64,000 nucleotides of DNA from Alphaproteobacteria bacterium (lineage in GTDB: Bacteria > Pseudomonadota > Alphaproteobacteria > UBA828). Positions within the stretch are counted from its first letter, which is position 1; each line of letters begins with the position of its first letter. The DNA lies in assembly GCA_011523425.1 (NCBI GenBank), contig WTGU01000046.1, forward strand, positions 1 to 64,000, given 5' to 3'. This document shows, piece by piece, positions 1-7,571 of this stretch. Below the pieces are notes generated by a model. It saw nothing but the letters and a program-made list of their open reading frames with translations, made no database searches and was not told where the DNA came from. The translations under genes and the position numbers were made by a program.

Positions 1-372
1 GGCCACTCGGTGATGATGGCGCTCAACTGCAACAAGGACATCCCGGAGGCCGACTACGAGTCGGAGATCGGCGTCGAGGCCGGCTACTGCTATCACTGCC
101 ACACCGGCCGCTGCCCGGTGGGCGTCGCCACGCAGGATCCGGAGCTGCGCCAGAGACTCGACCCCGACGAGGCGGCGGAGCGGGTCTACAACTTCCTGCA
201 CACGCTGACGCTGGAGTGCCAGATGATGGCGCGCGCCTGCGGCAAGACCGACGTGCACAGCCTGGAGCCGGAGGACCTCGCGGCGCTCACCATGGAGGCC
301 TCGGCCATGGCCCAGGTGCCGCTCGCAGGCTCGCAGCACACCGTCGGCCGCCCTGACATGAACCGCTACTAG
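1..372 (+). CDS. Glutamate synthase-like FMN-binding protein, 3' part only
   Basis: This is the C-terminal end of a GltB-type (glutamate synthase alpha/FMN domain) protein. The reading frame is open from base 1 and continues upstream of the window. The visible 123 residues contain the cysteine-rich CYHCHTGRCPVGVATQ segment typical of the iron-sulfur region of this family, and end in a helical tail with ACGK and LEPEDLAALT. Related proteins transfer ammonia or an amide-derived amino group onto 2-oxoglutarate-type acceptors in the cytoplasm. The tail resembles the short stand-alone FMN subunit of N-methylglutamate synthase (GlxD/MgsC branch) more than full-length GltB, but the upstream subunits lie outside the window. 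It is followed after 15 bases by an unknown 130-aa gene and is probably cotranscribed with it. Confidence 0.85.
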   Translation, partial: GHSVMMALNCNKDIPEADYESEIGVEAGYCYHCHTGRCPVGVATQDPELRQRLDPDEAAERVYNFLHTLTLECQMMARACGKTDVHSLEPEDLAALTMEASAMAQVPLAGSQHTVGRPDMNRY

Positions 373-387
373 GACCGGAGAGGCGCC

Positions 388-780
388 ATGAGCGAAAAGA
401 CCGGCGATGTCGACTACTACCTGAGCCAGAGCGGCCTCGACAGCGAGCGCGAGAAGGAGATCGGCCAGCACATCGGCTATCGCTACGACGTGAACCTGGT
501 GCCGGACTACGAGCGGATCACCCCCTTCCTCAAGCGCTATGTCGAGACCATGGGCTGGACCGACCTGAACTGGCTCGAAGACGTCCACATGGGCTACGAG
601 GAAGGCCGGCCGGCAGTGTTTGACCGCAACATCAACGGCTGGGTCTCGGTGCCGGCGGACCTGGAGCTGCCGGACAATCAGCAGGACCGCGACATGCTCG
701 CCCGCGAGCTGCTGGTGAAGTTCCAGATGTCGCCCCGGCACCCCATGTCCGACCTCAACGGGGCCTATCGGAAGTTCTAG
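388..780 (+). CDS. Hypothetical protein, 130 aa, downstream of glutamate synthase-like gene
   Basis: I do not recognise this family. The product is acidic and soluble, with no signal peptide or membrane segment. It is rich in Tyr, Asp and Glu (an early DYYLSQSGLD stretch, a central YVETMGWTDLNWLEDV stretch, a late HPMSDLNGAYRKF end). The ATG has a purine-rich upstream region (ggagaggc), and the gene begins 15 bases after the glutamate synthase-like stop, so the two are probably one transcript. An accessory or small-subunit role for that enzyme is a guess from position only. Confidence 0.7.
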   Translation: MSEKTGDVDYYLSQSGLDSEREKEIGQHIGYRYDVNLVPDYERITPFLKRYVETMGWTDLNWLEDVHMGYEEGRPAVFDRNINGWVSVPADLELPDNQQDRDMLARELLVKFQMSPRHPMSDLNGAYRKF

Positions 781-783
781 ACG

Positions 784-1365
784 CTAGCGTGCGCGCCCCT
801 CGGGCGAGGGGTCCGCGCTTCCTTCCAGCCAGCGGGGCGTGAACGCCAGCACCGCGATATCGGGCGGGAGCTGCGGGTTGAAGAGCGCGTTGTGCCACCA
901 GGTCTCCTCGCGGTGCGCGTCGCCCGTCGGCAGCAGGGTCACCGCACATGGCAGCGCGTAGCGCTGGCCGTCCTGGGCGAACGCCAGCACGCAGCGCCCC
1001 TCGCGCGCGAGCGCGGCGGCGAGCGCGGAGTTGGCCGCGAAGGTCGCCGTCAGCAGGCCGCTGAAATCGCGCCCATGCTGGTAGTAGCGCTCGGCCAGCA
1101 GGGTCAGCGCCGCCTCGCGCCTGGTGCGCGGGTCGTGGGTGCGCCGGGCCAGATGGCGGAACTCGGGCGCGAACGATTCCGCCTCGTGGCGGACCAGCAG
1201 GGTCGTGACCGCCGGCGCCAGCACCGTGCCGCCTGCGTCCAGCAGTTGCGGCTGCATGCCGGGCGCCGGCCGGCCTTCGCGGCGTCGCATGGCGTCCGCG
1301 CGTATCCGGCACTGCCAGCCGATGAAGTGATCGCGCAGGCGCTCCGCTCGCGGGGTGGCAGTCAC
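784..1365 (-). CDS. Conserved hypothetical protein, 193 aa
   Basis: A soluble, Arg-rich protein that I know only as an unnamed conserved alphaproteobacterial type. It starts with GTG (MTATPRAERL) and an early WQCRIRADAMR motif. There is a Trp/His-rich centre (ETWWHNALFNPQLPPDIAVLAF) and no signal peptide or transmembrane helix. It converges tail to tail with the 130-aa gene, with only three bases between the stops, so it is a separate unit. No function can be assigned. The minus frame is preferred over overlapping plus frames because those give only low-complexity Arg/Gly translations. Confidence 0.65.
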   Translation of the reverse strand: MTATPRAERLRDHFIGWQCRIRADAMRRREGRPAPGMQPQLLDAGGTVLAPAVTTLLVRHEAESFAPEFRHLARRTHDPRTRREAALTLLAERYYQHGRDFSGLLTATFAANSALAAALAREGRCVLAFAQDGQRYALPCAVTLLPTGDAHREETWWHNALFNPQLPPDIAVLAFTPRWLEGSADPSPEGRAR

Positions 1366-1554
1366 GGCCCGTCAGCCCTGTTCGTCACGATCCGCCCGCC
1401 AGGTCCGCCCGCATGATGCGCCCACGATGGTAGCCGCGGCACCGCTGCGCAGCCACCGTAGCCAACGCTGGTCGCGCCCCCGGCGCGCCGTTGTCGGTGA
1501 CGCGGCGGCAGCCTAGGATCGAACGCCATACCCATCAGCCGAGACGAGGCCACC

Positions 1555-3120
1555 ATGTCGCGCGGCCCTGAGCTGCCCTCCATCAATCAACTGGCCGAGA
1601 TCGCGGACGATTTCGGGCTCGACATGTCGCTCGAGGATCTCACCAACCAGCGCGAGGCCATGCGCGGCGCCATCGCGAGCCTGCGCCACGTCGACGACAT
1701 GCCGGAGGAGCGCCCGCAGGTGGCATACCCGCGTACCCCCGGCTACCGCCCGCACCCGGACGAGAACCCCTACAACGCCTGGTACTGGCGGGCCGAGGTG
1801 AAGGGCGCGGACGCGGGCCCGCTCGCCGGCGAGGAGGTCGGCGTCAAGGACGTGGTCTCGCTGGCCGGCGTGCCGATGATGAACGGTGCGCGCGCCCTCG
1901 AAGGCTACGTGCCGACCATCGACGCCACCATCGTGACCCGCCTGCTCGACGCCGGCGCCACCATCGTCGGCAAGACGGCCTGCGCCGACTTCTCCTTCTC
2001 GGGCGGCGGCCACACCAGCGGCTACGGCCCGGTGCGCAATCCGCGCAAGCCGACGCATGCGCCCGGCGGCTCGTCGAAGGGGAGCGCCGCGGCGGTGGCT
2101 GCCGGCGACGTGGCGATGGCGATCGGCGGCGATCAGGGCGGGTCGATCCGCATCCCCGCTTCGTGGTGCGGCGTTGTCGGCCACAAGGCGACCTACGGGC
2201 TCATCCCCTATACCGGCTGCCTCGCGATCGAGATGACCCTCGATCACATCGGCCCGATGACGGACACCGTCGAGAACTGCGCCCGCATGCTCTCCGTGCT
2301 CGCCGGCCCCGACCCGCTCGACCCGCGCCAGCGGGGCGTGATCCCCGAGAACTACGTGCAGGACTACGCGCCCGCAATCGGCGCGGGCTGCGAGGGCATT
2401 CGCATCGGCGTGCTCACCGAGGGCTTCGGCCAGACGGAGGAGACCTGGCCCGAGTTCGGCCTGCCGGGGAGCGTGCCGGCGGTAGACGAGTCCGTGCACG
2501 CGGCCTTGCGCCGGCTGGAGGAACGTGGCGCGCAGGTGAGCGAGGTCTCCGTGCCCGCGCACTACCACGGGCTCAGGCTCTGGTTCGCCATCGCCGCCGA
2601 GGGCGCGACCGAGTTCATGCTCAAGGCAGGCGGCGTCGGCACGGGCTGGATCGGCTACTACGACACCCAGTTCCTGGAACATGCGTCGCGGGCGGCGCTC
2701 GCCCGCCAGAACGACTATCCCCACACCGTGAAGAACGTCCTCCTGCTCGGCGGGTATCTCAAGCGCTACTACCACGGCACCTACTACGCCAAGGCGCAGA
2801 ACCAGCGCCGCCGGCTCACTGCCGACTATGACGAGGCGCTCCGGGATGTGGACGTGCTGGTGCTGCCGACCATTCCGCACCTGTCTGCACCGATCCCGAG
2901 CCTCGATGCCGAGTTCGGGGAATACATGTCCCGGGCGCTGAGCATGATCAACAACACGCCGCAGTTCAATCTGACCGGCCATCCGGCCATCAGCGTGCCT
3001 TGCGGCGTGAGCGACGGGCTCCCCATCGGCTGCCAGATCGTCGGCCGCCACTTCGACGATCTCACGGTGCTGAAGGTCGCCGATGCGCTGGAGAAGAGCG
3101 CCGACTGGCAGAGCCTGTAG
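1555..3120 (+). CDS. Amidase (amidase-signature family)
   Basis: A 521-aa amidase-signature hydrolase that cleaves carboxamides to acid and ammonia. The catalytic Ser-cisSer-Lys triad is visible: Lys98 in VGVKD, cis-Ser173 in GGSSKGSAA, and nucleophile Ser197 in GGDQGGSIRIPA. Length and triad spacing match the Rhodococcus enantioselective amidase type, which has an N-terminal helical extension of about 80 residues before the core; the same extension is present here. There is no signal peptide, so it is cytoplasmic. It is followed by a gamma-glutamyltransferase 30 bases on and an Asp/Glu racemase, suggesting a nitrogen-scavenging or amide-degrading operon. The true substrate cannot be read from sequence. 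Confidence 0.9.
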   Translation: MSRGPELPSINQLAEIADDFGLDMSLEDLTNQREAMRGAIASLRHVDDMPEERPQVAYPRTPGYRPHPDENPYNAWYWRAEVKGADAGPLAGEEVGVKDVVSLAGVPMMNGARALEGYVPTIDATIVTRLLDAGATIVGKTACADFSFSGGGHTSGYGPVRNPRKPTHAPGGSSKGSAAAVAAGDVAMAIGGDQGGSIRIPASWCGVVGHKATYGLIPYTGCLAIEMTLDHIGPMTDTVENCARMLSVLAGPDPLDPRQRGVIPENYVQDYAPAIGAGCEGIRIGVLTEGFGQTEETWPEFGLPGSVPAVDESVHAALRRLEERGAQVSEVSVPAHYHGLRLWFAIAAEGATEFMLKAGGVGTGWIGYYDTQFLEHASRAALARQNDYPHTVKNVLLLGGYLKRYYHGTYYAKAQNQRRRLTADYDEALRDVDVLVLPTIPHLSAPIPSLDAEFGEYMSRALSMINNTPQFNLTGHPAISVPCGVSDGLPIGCQIVGRHFDDLTVLKVADALEKSADWQSL

Positions 3121-3150
3121 CGGCTGCGCCGGCGGCGCGCGCCCTTCGAG

Positions 3151-4731
3151 ATGCACGGATCGGTGGCGACGATGGAAGGGTCGGAGCGCTGGGCCGTCCG
3201 CAAGCCCGTCGTGACGAGCAGCGGGGGCGTGGTCGCGACGCAGCATCAGGCCGCCTCCGAGGTCGGCGCCCGCGTGCTGGCAGACGGCGGCAATGCCGTG
3301 GATGCCGCCATCGCCGCGAGCGTCGCGCTGGCCGCGGTCGAGCCCTGGATGAGCGGACTCGGCGGCGGCGGCTACATGCTCGTCCGCTCCGCCGGCGAGG
3401 ACCGCACCTGGACGATCTCGTTCGGGATGGTGGCGCCGGGCGCGCTGGACCCGGCGGACTACCCGCTCACCGGCGAGACCGGCGCGGACATGTTCGGCTG
3501 GCCGGCGGTGCTGGACGATCGCAACCTGCGGGGCCCGCTCGCGGTGGCGGTGCCGGGCCAGGTCGCGGGCCTCGCCCTGGCGGCGGAGCGCTTCGGCACC
3601 TGGCGCTGGGCCGATCTGCTGGCGCCCGCGTGCGCGCTCGCCGAGCAGGGCCTGGCGGTCGACTGGCATACGACGCTGGCAATCGCGGCGACCGCGCAGG
3701 AGCTCGCCGGGGACCCGGTCTGCGCCGCGATCTACATGCCGGACGGATTGCCGCTGGCCGCACCCTGGACCGGGTCCGCACCCCGCATCCGCCTGGGATC
3801 GCTGTCTGAGACACTCCGCCGGCTCGTCGAGGCGGGGCCCGAGGACTTCTATTCCGGCGAGATCGCCCGTGCCGTATGCGCCGACATGGCGGCGCTCGGC
3901 GGGCGCCTTTCGGCGGCCGATCTCGCTTCCTACGAGGCCCGGGTCGAGGAGGCGCCCGCGGCCCGCTACCGGGACGCCCTGGTGCGGACGGCACCGGGGC
4001 TCACCGCCGGCGCGACGCTGGTCGACGTGCTGAACCGCCTCTCGGGCTCGCTCGATCCCGCCGCCGCAACGGAGGGCGAGACCTACTGTGCCTATGCCGA
4101 AGCGTTGCGCGGCGCCTATGCCGCGCGGCTGCGGGCGCTCGGCGACAGCGCGAGCGCAGATCGCGCCTCCTGCACCAGCCATCTCGGCGCGGTCGACCGG
4201 GACGGCACCGTCGTCGCGCTGACCCAGACCCTGCTCTCGCCCTTCGGTGCCAAGGTGATGCTGCCGGAGACCGGGATCCTGATGAACAACGGCATCATGT
4301 GGTTCGATCCCCGGCCCGGCGGACCCAACTCGATCGCTCCCGGTAAGCGCCCGCTCTCCAACATGTGCCCGACGATCGTCGAGTTCGAGGACGGCCGCTG
4401 TGCAGGCCTCGGCGCATCGGGCGGGCGCCGCATCCTGCCTGCCGTGGCGCAACTGCTCTCCTTCCTCGCGGACTTCGGCATGAGCCTGGACGAGGCCGTG
4501 CACAGCCCGCGGATCAATGTCGACGGACCCGGCCTCGTCGAGGCGGACGCACGGCTGCCGGCAGGCACTCTCGCCATGCTCGAGACCCGGTTCGACCTCG
4601 CGGTCCGGCCCTACGGGGTCCATCCCTCGTCCTATGCCTGCCCGAACGCGGTCGTCTGGGAGCCTGCGACGGGCACAGCAGCAGGCGCCGCCCACGTCAT
4701 GTCACCCAATGCATGCGTCGGCGCGCCCTGA
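3151..4731 (+). CDS. Gamma-glutamyltransferase family protein (cytosolic type)
   Basis: A 526-aa Ntn-hydrolase of the gamma-glutamyltranspeptidase family. The large-subunit region has GGNAVDAAIAAS (about residues 46-57) and the SGLGGGGYMLV loop. The autoprocessing nucleophile is Thr342 in SCTSHLGAVD, followed by the oxyanion and substrate motifs PLSNMCPTIV and GASGGRR. Unlike E. coli Ggt there is no signal peptide, and the overall length resembles the shorter cytoplasmic YwrD-like members. Two in-frame ATGs (3151 and 3172) are possible starts. The gene lies between an amidase and an Asp/Glu racemase-family gene. Hydrolysis of gamma-glutamyl amides or similar compounds is a reasonable inference. 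Confidence 0.88.
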   Translation: MHGSVATMEGSERWAVRKPVVTSSGGVVATQHQAASEVGARVLADGGNAVDAAIAASVALAAVEPWMSGLGGGGYMLVRSAGEDRTWTISFGMVAPGALDPADYPLTGETGADMFGWPAVLDDRNLRGPLAVAVPGQVAGLALAAERFGTWRWADLLAPACALAEQGLAVDWHTTLAIAATAQELAGDPVCAAIYMPDGLPLAAPWTGSAPRIRLGSLSETLRRLVEAGPEDFYSGEIARAVCADMAALGGRLSAADLASYEARVEEAPAARYRDALVRTAPGLTAGATLVDVLNRLSGSLDPAAATEGETYCAYAEALRGAYAARLRALGDSASADRASCTSHLGAVDRDGTVVALTQTLLSPFGAKVMLPETGILMNNGIMWFDPRPGGPNSIAPGKRPLSNMCPTIVEFEDGRCAGLGASGGRRILPAVAQLLSFLADFGMSLDEAVHSPRINVDGPGLVEADARLPAGTLAMLETRFDLAVRPYGVHPSSYACPNAVVWEPATGTAAGAAHVMSPNACVGAP

Positions 4732-4768
4732 CCGGGGACGGGCACACCGGGGAGGAACGGAGGAATCG

Positions 4769-5527
4769 ATGCAGAGCCGAACGCGCATCGGCATGATCAC
4801 GCCGTCGCTCAACACGGTGCTGGAGCCCGTGACCTACGCCATGCTCGCGGGCCTGCCCGACGTGACCGCGCATTTCAGCCGGCTCTCGGTGAGCAGCATC
4901 GCGCTCGACGAGGAGGCGACGGCGCAGTTCGCCGACGAGCCGATGCTCGCCGCCGCGCGCCTGCTGGCCGATGCCCGCGTCCATGCGATCTGCTGGAACG
5001 GCACCGCCGGAAGCTGGCTCGGCCCCGACTTTGACCGGCGGCTCTGCGAAGCGATCGCGCGCGAGACCGGGATCCCGGCGACGAGCGCCACGCTGGCGCT
5101 GGCGGAGCTCTTCCGCAGTCGGGGGGTCAGGCGCTTCGCCCTGGTGACGCCGTTCGAGGACGCTCTGCAGGAGGCGATCATCGACACCTACCGGCGCGAA
5201 GGCTTCGAGTGCGTGGCCGAGCGCCACCTCGACAGCGACGACACCTTCGGCTACGCCGCCGTCCCGCCGGCGGATACCGAGGAGATGATCCGCGCCGTCG
5301 CCGACGCCCGGCCGGAGGCCATCGCCGCGGTCTGCACGAACATGATGGGCGCCCCCCACGCCCAAGCCATGGAGGCGGAGGCCGGCCGGCCGGTCTACGA
5401 CAGCGTGGCGGCAGCGCTCTGGGGCACGCTTGCGCTCGCGGGCGTCGATCCGGGCCGGGTCGAAGGCTGGGGCGAGCTGTTCTCCGTCACGCCCGCCTCG
5501 CTGGAGCGTCTCGGCGCCCTCGTTTGA
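4769..5527 (+). CDS. Asp/Glu racemase superfamily protein (maleate isomerase/arylmalonate decarboxylase-like)
   Basis: A 252-aa member of the Asp/Glu/hydantoin racemase superfamily. It has the two expected active-site cysteines, one in HAICWNGTAGSW (about residue 77) and one in AAVCTNMMGAP (about residue 191). The opening IGMITPSLNTVLEP is typical of the maleate cis-trans isomerase/arylmalonate decarboxylase branch. The ATG at 4769 is preferred because a strong ribosome-binding site (ggaggaacggagg) precedes it; the open frame extends further upstream only inside the preceding gene. It probably isomerises or racemises a small dicarboxylate or amino-acid derivative released by the amidase and GGT-like enzymes (inference). 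Confidence 0.82.
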   Translation: MQSRTRIGMITPSLNTVLEPVTYAMLAGLPDVTAHFSRLSVSSIALDEEATAQFADEPMLAAARLLADARVHAICWNGTAGSWLGPDFDRRLCEAIARETGIPATSATLALAELFRSRGVRRFALVTPFEDALQEAIIDTYRREGFECVAERHLDSDDTFGYAAVPPADTEEMIRAVADARPEAIAAVCTNMMGAPHAQAMEAEAGRPVYDSVAAALWGTLALAGVDPGRVEGWGELFSVTPASLERLGALV

Positions 5528-5552
5528 GAGGGACCGGGGCGGCCCGCCCTGC

Positions 5553-6485
5553 TCAGGCGCTCGCTGCCTGCTCCTCCGGCGGCTCCAGCAGGTCGGCCAC
5601 CGGCGTCGCGTGCCAGCCGTCGGCCCGCTTGGACCAGTAGAGGTCGGCGAGCCGGCCGGTGGTGATGCCCGGTGCGCCGTTGCCGATCGGCTTGTCGTTG
5701 ACCCGGACGACCGGCATCACGCCGCCGCCGGACGACGAGATGAAGGCCTCGCTCGCCTGCTCCAGGTCTTCCGCCCGCAGGTCCGCCGCCTCGGCCTCGA
5801 GGCCGATGGCCTGGCAGAGGTCGAACACGGTCTTGCGGGTGATGCCTTCCAGCAGGTTTTCGCCGGGCGTCAACGCCTTGCCGTCGCGGATGATCCACAC
5901 GTTGAAGCCGGGCCCTTCCGTCAGGTAGCCCTCGGTCGACAGCAGCACCGGCTGGTCGGCGCCGGCATCGAGCGCCTCGAAGTGGGCGGCGGTGAGGTCC
6001 ATCCGGTTGAAGTTCTTGCAGCGCTGGTTGATGGCGGCGTCCGGCGCGCGGCGGGTCTCGGCGATCCAGAGATGCGCGCCCGACTTCACCTTCGGCTCCG
6101 GCACGATGGTGTAGTAGGGCACCGCATAGGCGATCAGCTCGTTCTCGGACGAGCGCGGGTCGCCGAAGGCGGCGCCGCCGGCATAGCGCCCGCGGGTGCA
6201 GAGCACGTAGACGATCGAATCGGTGAAGCCCGCACGGTCGACGCATTGCGCCATGATGTGCCTGATCTCGGCGTCCGCCAGCGGCGGCGTGAGCCGTACC
6301 AGCGCGCAGGAATCGTAGAAGCGCTTCATGTGGTCTTCGAGCCTGAAGAAGATGCCGTCGCAGACCGTGACCGCGTCGAACACCACGTCGCTCTTGTGGA
6401 AGGCCGGGTCGAGGATCGGTATCGATGCCTCCTCGATCGGCACGTAGCGACCCTGGCAATAGGCGATTCCCTTCGATTCGGACAT
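5553..6485 (-). CDS. Class IV PLP aminotransferase (D-amino acid/branched-chain/(R)-amine type)
   Basis: A 310-aa fold-type IV PLP enzyme. The cofactor lysine is Lys157 in NQRCKNFNRMDL, followed by the Glu/phosphate-binding features TEGYLTEGPGFNVW and LLEGITRKTV. The N-terminal YVPIEEASIPILDPAF is the usual substrate-loop region. The family includes IlvE, D-alanine aminotransferase, aminodeoxychorismate lyase and (R)-selective amine transaminases. The length and the RC-K context suggest the last or the D-amino acid group, but substrate choice cannot be settled by eye. It converges with the racemase-family gene, 25 bases stop to stop, and has its own upstream region of about 235 bases. Confidence 0.85.
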   Translation of the reverse strand: MSESKGIAYCQGRYVPIEEASIPILDPAFHKSDVVFDAVTVCDGIFFRLEDHMKRFYDSCALVRLTPPLADAEIRHIMAQCVDRAGFTDSIVYVLCTRGRYAGGAAFGDPRSSENELIAYAVPYYTIVPEPKVKSGAHLWIAETRRAPDAAINQRCKNFNRMDLTAAHFEALDAGADQPVLLSTEGYLTEGPGFNVWIIRDGKALTPGENLLEGITRKTVFDLCQAIGLEAEAADLRAEDLEQASEAFISSSGGGVMPVVRVNDKPIGNGAPGITTGRLADLYWSKRADGWHATPVADLLEPPEEQAASA

Positions 6486-6646
6486 GGCTGCGGCCTCCCG
6501 GACGGCGTTGTGCGGACTGGTCGGGACCCTACGGCGGCGCGGCGCCTGCGGTCAATGTCTCCGGCGCTGGGTTTCCACCCGCCACAAATATCGCCCGAGC
6601 GGCCGGAAGGGTGCAGAAACGAATCGGGCAAGGCGGCGGAAGCCGC

Positions 6647-6652
6647 TATGAT
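6647..6652 (+). promoter_or_regulatory. Possible -10 element upstream of the cold-shock gene
   Basis: TATGAT lies in the non-coding gap 6486-6720 and would give a leader of about 60 nt before the cold-shock ATG. No convincing -35 hexamer is seen 17 bases upstream, so this is a weak call. The rest of the gap shows no other clear signal. Confidence 0.25.
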
Positions 6653-6720
6653 TGGGCTGCGTGACGAAGCGGGGCGAACCCGCCGCAGCGCCGGTCTCAC
6701 AGAAAGCAAGTTGGTCCATC

Positions 6721-7269
6721 ATGTCAGACATCAGTTCACCGCCTCCCTCCGGCGACCCGATCACGGCCTCGGTCAAGTGGTTCAATCCGACCAAGGGCTT
6801 CGGCTTCCTCGTTCCCGACGACGGCTCGCCCGACGTCTTTTGCCACGTGTCCGCGGTCGAGCGGGCCGGCTACGACACGCTCGCGCAGGGGGCCACGGTC
6901 ACCTGCGAAATCGTGCAGGGGCAGAAGGGTCCGCAGGTCTCGCAAATCCTGAACGTCGATACCTCGACCGCGACCGCTCCGCTGCCGCGCAGCGACCGGC
7001 CGCGCCGCGCCGGTCCGGGCGGCTACCAGGCCCGGCGTTTCAACGAGCCGATGGGCCCGACAGAGGAAATCGAGGGCACGGTCAAGTTCTACAACGTGAG
7101 CAAGAGCTACGGCTTCGCGACGCCCGACGGCGGCGGGCAGGACGTGTTCATTCATGCCAAGGTGCTGGCCCGCTCCGGCCTCGACGACCTGGAGCCCCAG
7201 CAGCGGGTGCGGCTGACGATCACCCAGGGCCCGCGCGGGCCACAGGCGACCAATATCGAGCTGATCTGA
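6721..7269 (+). CDS. Double cold-shock-domain protein
   Basis: A 182-aa protein with two cold-shock (OB-fold, single-strand nucleic acid-binding) domains. Domain 1 (about residues 15-80) has ASVKWFNPTKGFGFL and VFCHVSAV. Domain 2 (about 118-182) has EGTVKFYNVSKSYGFA and DVFIHAKVL. They carry RNP1- and RNP2-like motifs and are joined by an Arg/Gly/Pro-rich linker. Duplicated cold-shock proteins of this size are typical of Alphaproteobacteria and probably act as RNA chaperones. The ATG at 6721 gives the family-like start; an in-frame GTG at 6652 would add an unlikely N terminus. A long upstream gap is compatible with leader-mediated regulation. Confidence 0.9.
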   Translation: MSDISSPPPSGDPITASVKWFNPTKGFGFLVPDDGSPDVFCHVSAVERAGYDTLAQGATVTCEIVQGQKGPQVSQILNVDTSTATAPLPRSDRPRRAGPGGYQARRFNEPMGPTEEIEGTVKFYNVSKSYGFATPDGGGQDVFIHAKVLARSGLDDLEPQQRVRLTITQGPRGPQATNIELI

Positions 7270-7555
7270 GCCAGCCCGCTCGCGGCGCGCGACCCCGCCC
7301 GGCGGGCCGCGTCGTGACACGGGGAGGCGGCCTCCGCCGGGCCGCAAGAAGCGAACGTGGGCGCCACCGGAGCGTCACCCGTGTGTGGCTCAGTCCTTGG
7401 CGGTGTTTTTCTCGGTGGCGAAGTCGGCGCTTCACGACGGGCGTTGCCGCACGCCATGCAAGACTCGCTTCCGGCTGGCGGGCTGCGCCTTTGCCGGGCG
7501 GGAGTCGAACCCGCTGGATCGCTACGAGAGGTTTCAGCTCGTGGCATCCTCCTCT
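7270..7555. other. Intergenic stretch downstream of the FGE-type gene
   Basis: This 286-base gap lies between the cold-shock stop and the hairpin at the end of the minus-strand FGE-type gene. It holds a GC-rich potential hairpin just after the cold-shock stop (CCCGCCCGGCGGG region near 7297-7310, no T tract) and a T-arm-like palindrome at 7498-7514. On the minus strand an AGGAGG followed by ATG (about 7552-7545) could start a 131-aa frame, but the predicted protein is Pro/Ser/Arg-rich and overlaps the cold-shock gene, so I do not call it. Confidence 0.5.
7498..7514 (-). repeat. T-arm-like stem-loop (GCGGG TTCGACT CCCGC)
   Basis: On the minus strand this is a perfect 5-bp stem with a 7-base TTCGACT loop, the form of a tRNA T arm. 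It lies about 50 bases downstream of the FGE-type gene stop. No matching D arm, anticodon arm or acceptor stem was found at tRNA distances, so it is not called as a tRNA. It could be a remnant of an integration site or part of a structured 3' flank. Confidence 0.45.
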
Positions 7556-7571
7556 CCAGGGCTTACCCTGG
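7556..7571 (-). repeat. Inverted repeat spanning the stop codon of the FGE-type gene
   Basis: CCAGGG-CTTA-CCCTGG is a perfect 6-bp stem with a 4-base loop, and the TAA stop (7563-7565) lies in it. It sits directly after the proposed variable repeat. In known diversity-generating retroelements a short GC-rich hairpin or cruciform just downstream of the variable repeat helps target mutagenic homing. The position fits, but the loop (TAAG on the coding strand) is not the GRNA loop described for the Bordetella phage system. It could also serve as a weak terminator, although no T tract follows. Confidence 0.5.

Noticed and set aside
1513-4695. Very long minus-strand open frame opposite the amidase and GGT-like genes
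   Set aside because: It is a GC-rich antisense shadow; the plus-strand frames contain full catalytic motifs and the antisense translation is Arg/Gly/His-rich without domains.
7152-7547. 131-aa minus-strand frame with an AGGAGG before its ATG
   Set aside because: It overlaps the cold-shock gene antisense and its predicted protein is low-complexity Pro/Ser/Arg sequence with no family features.
7470-7560. tRNA gene on the minus strand
   Set aside because: Only the T-arm-like stem-loop is convincing; no D arm, anticodon stem or pairing acceptor stem was found at the right distances.
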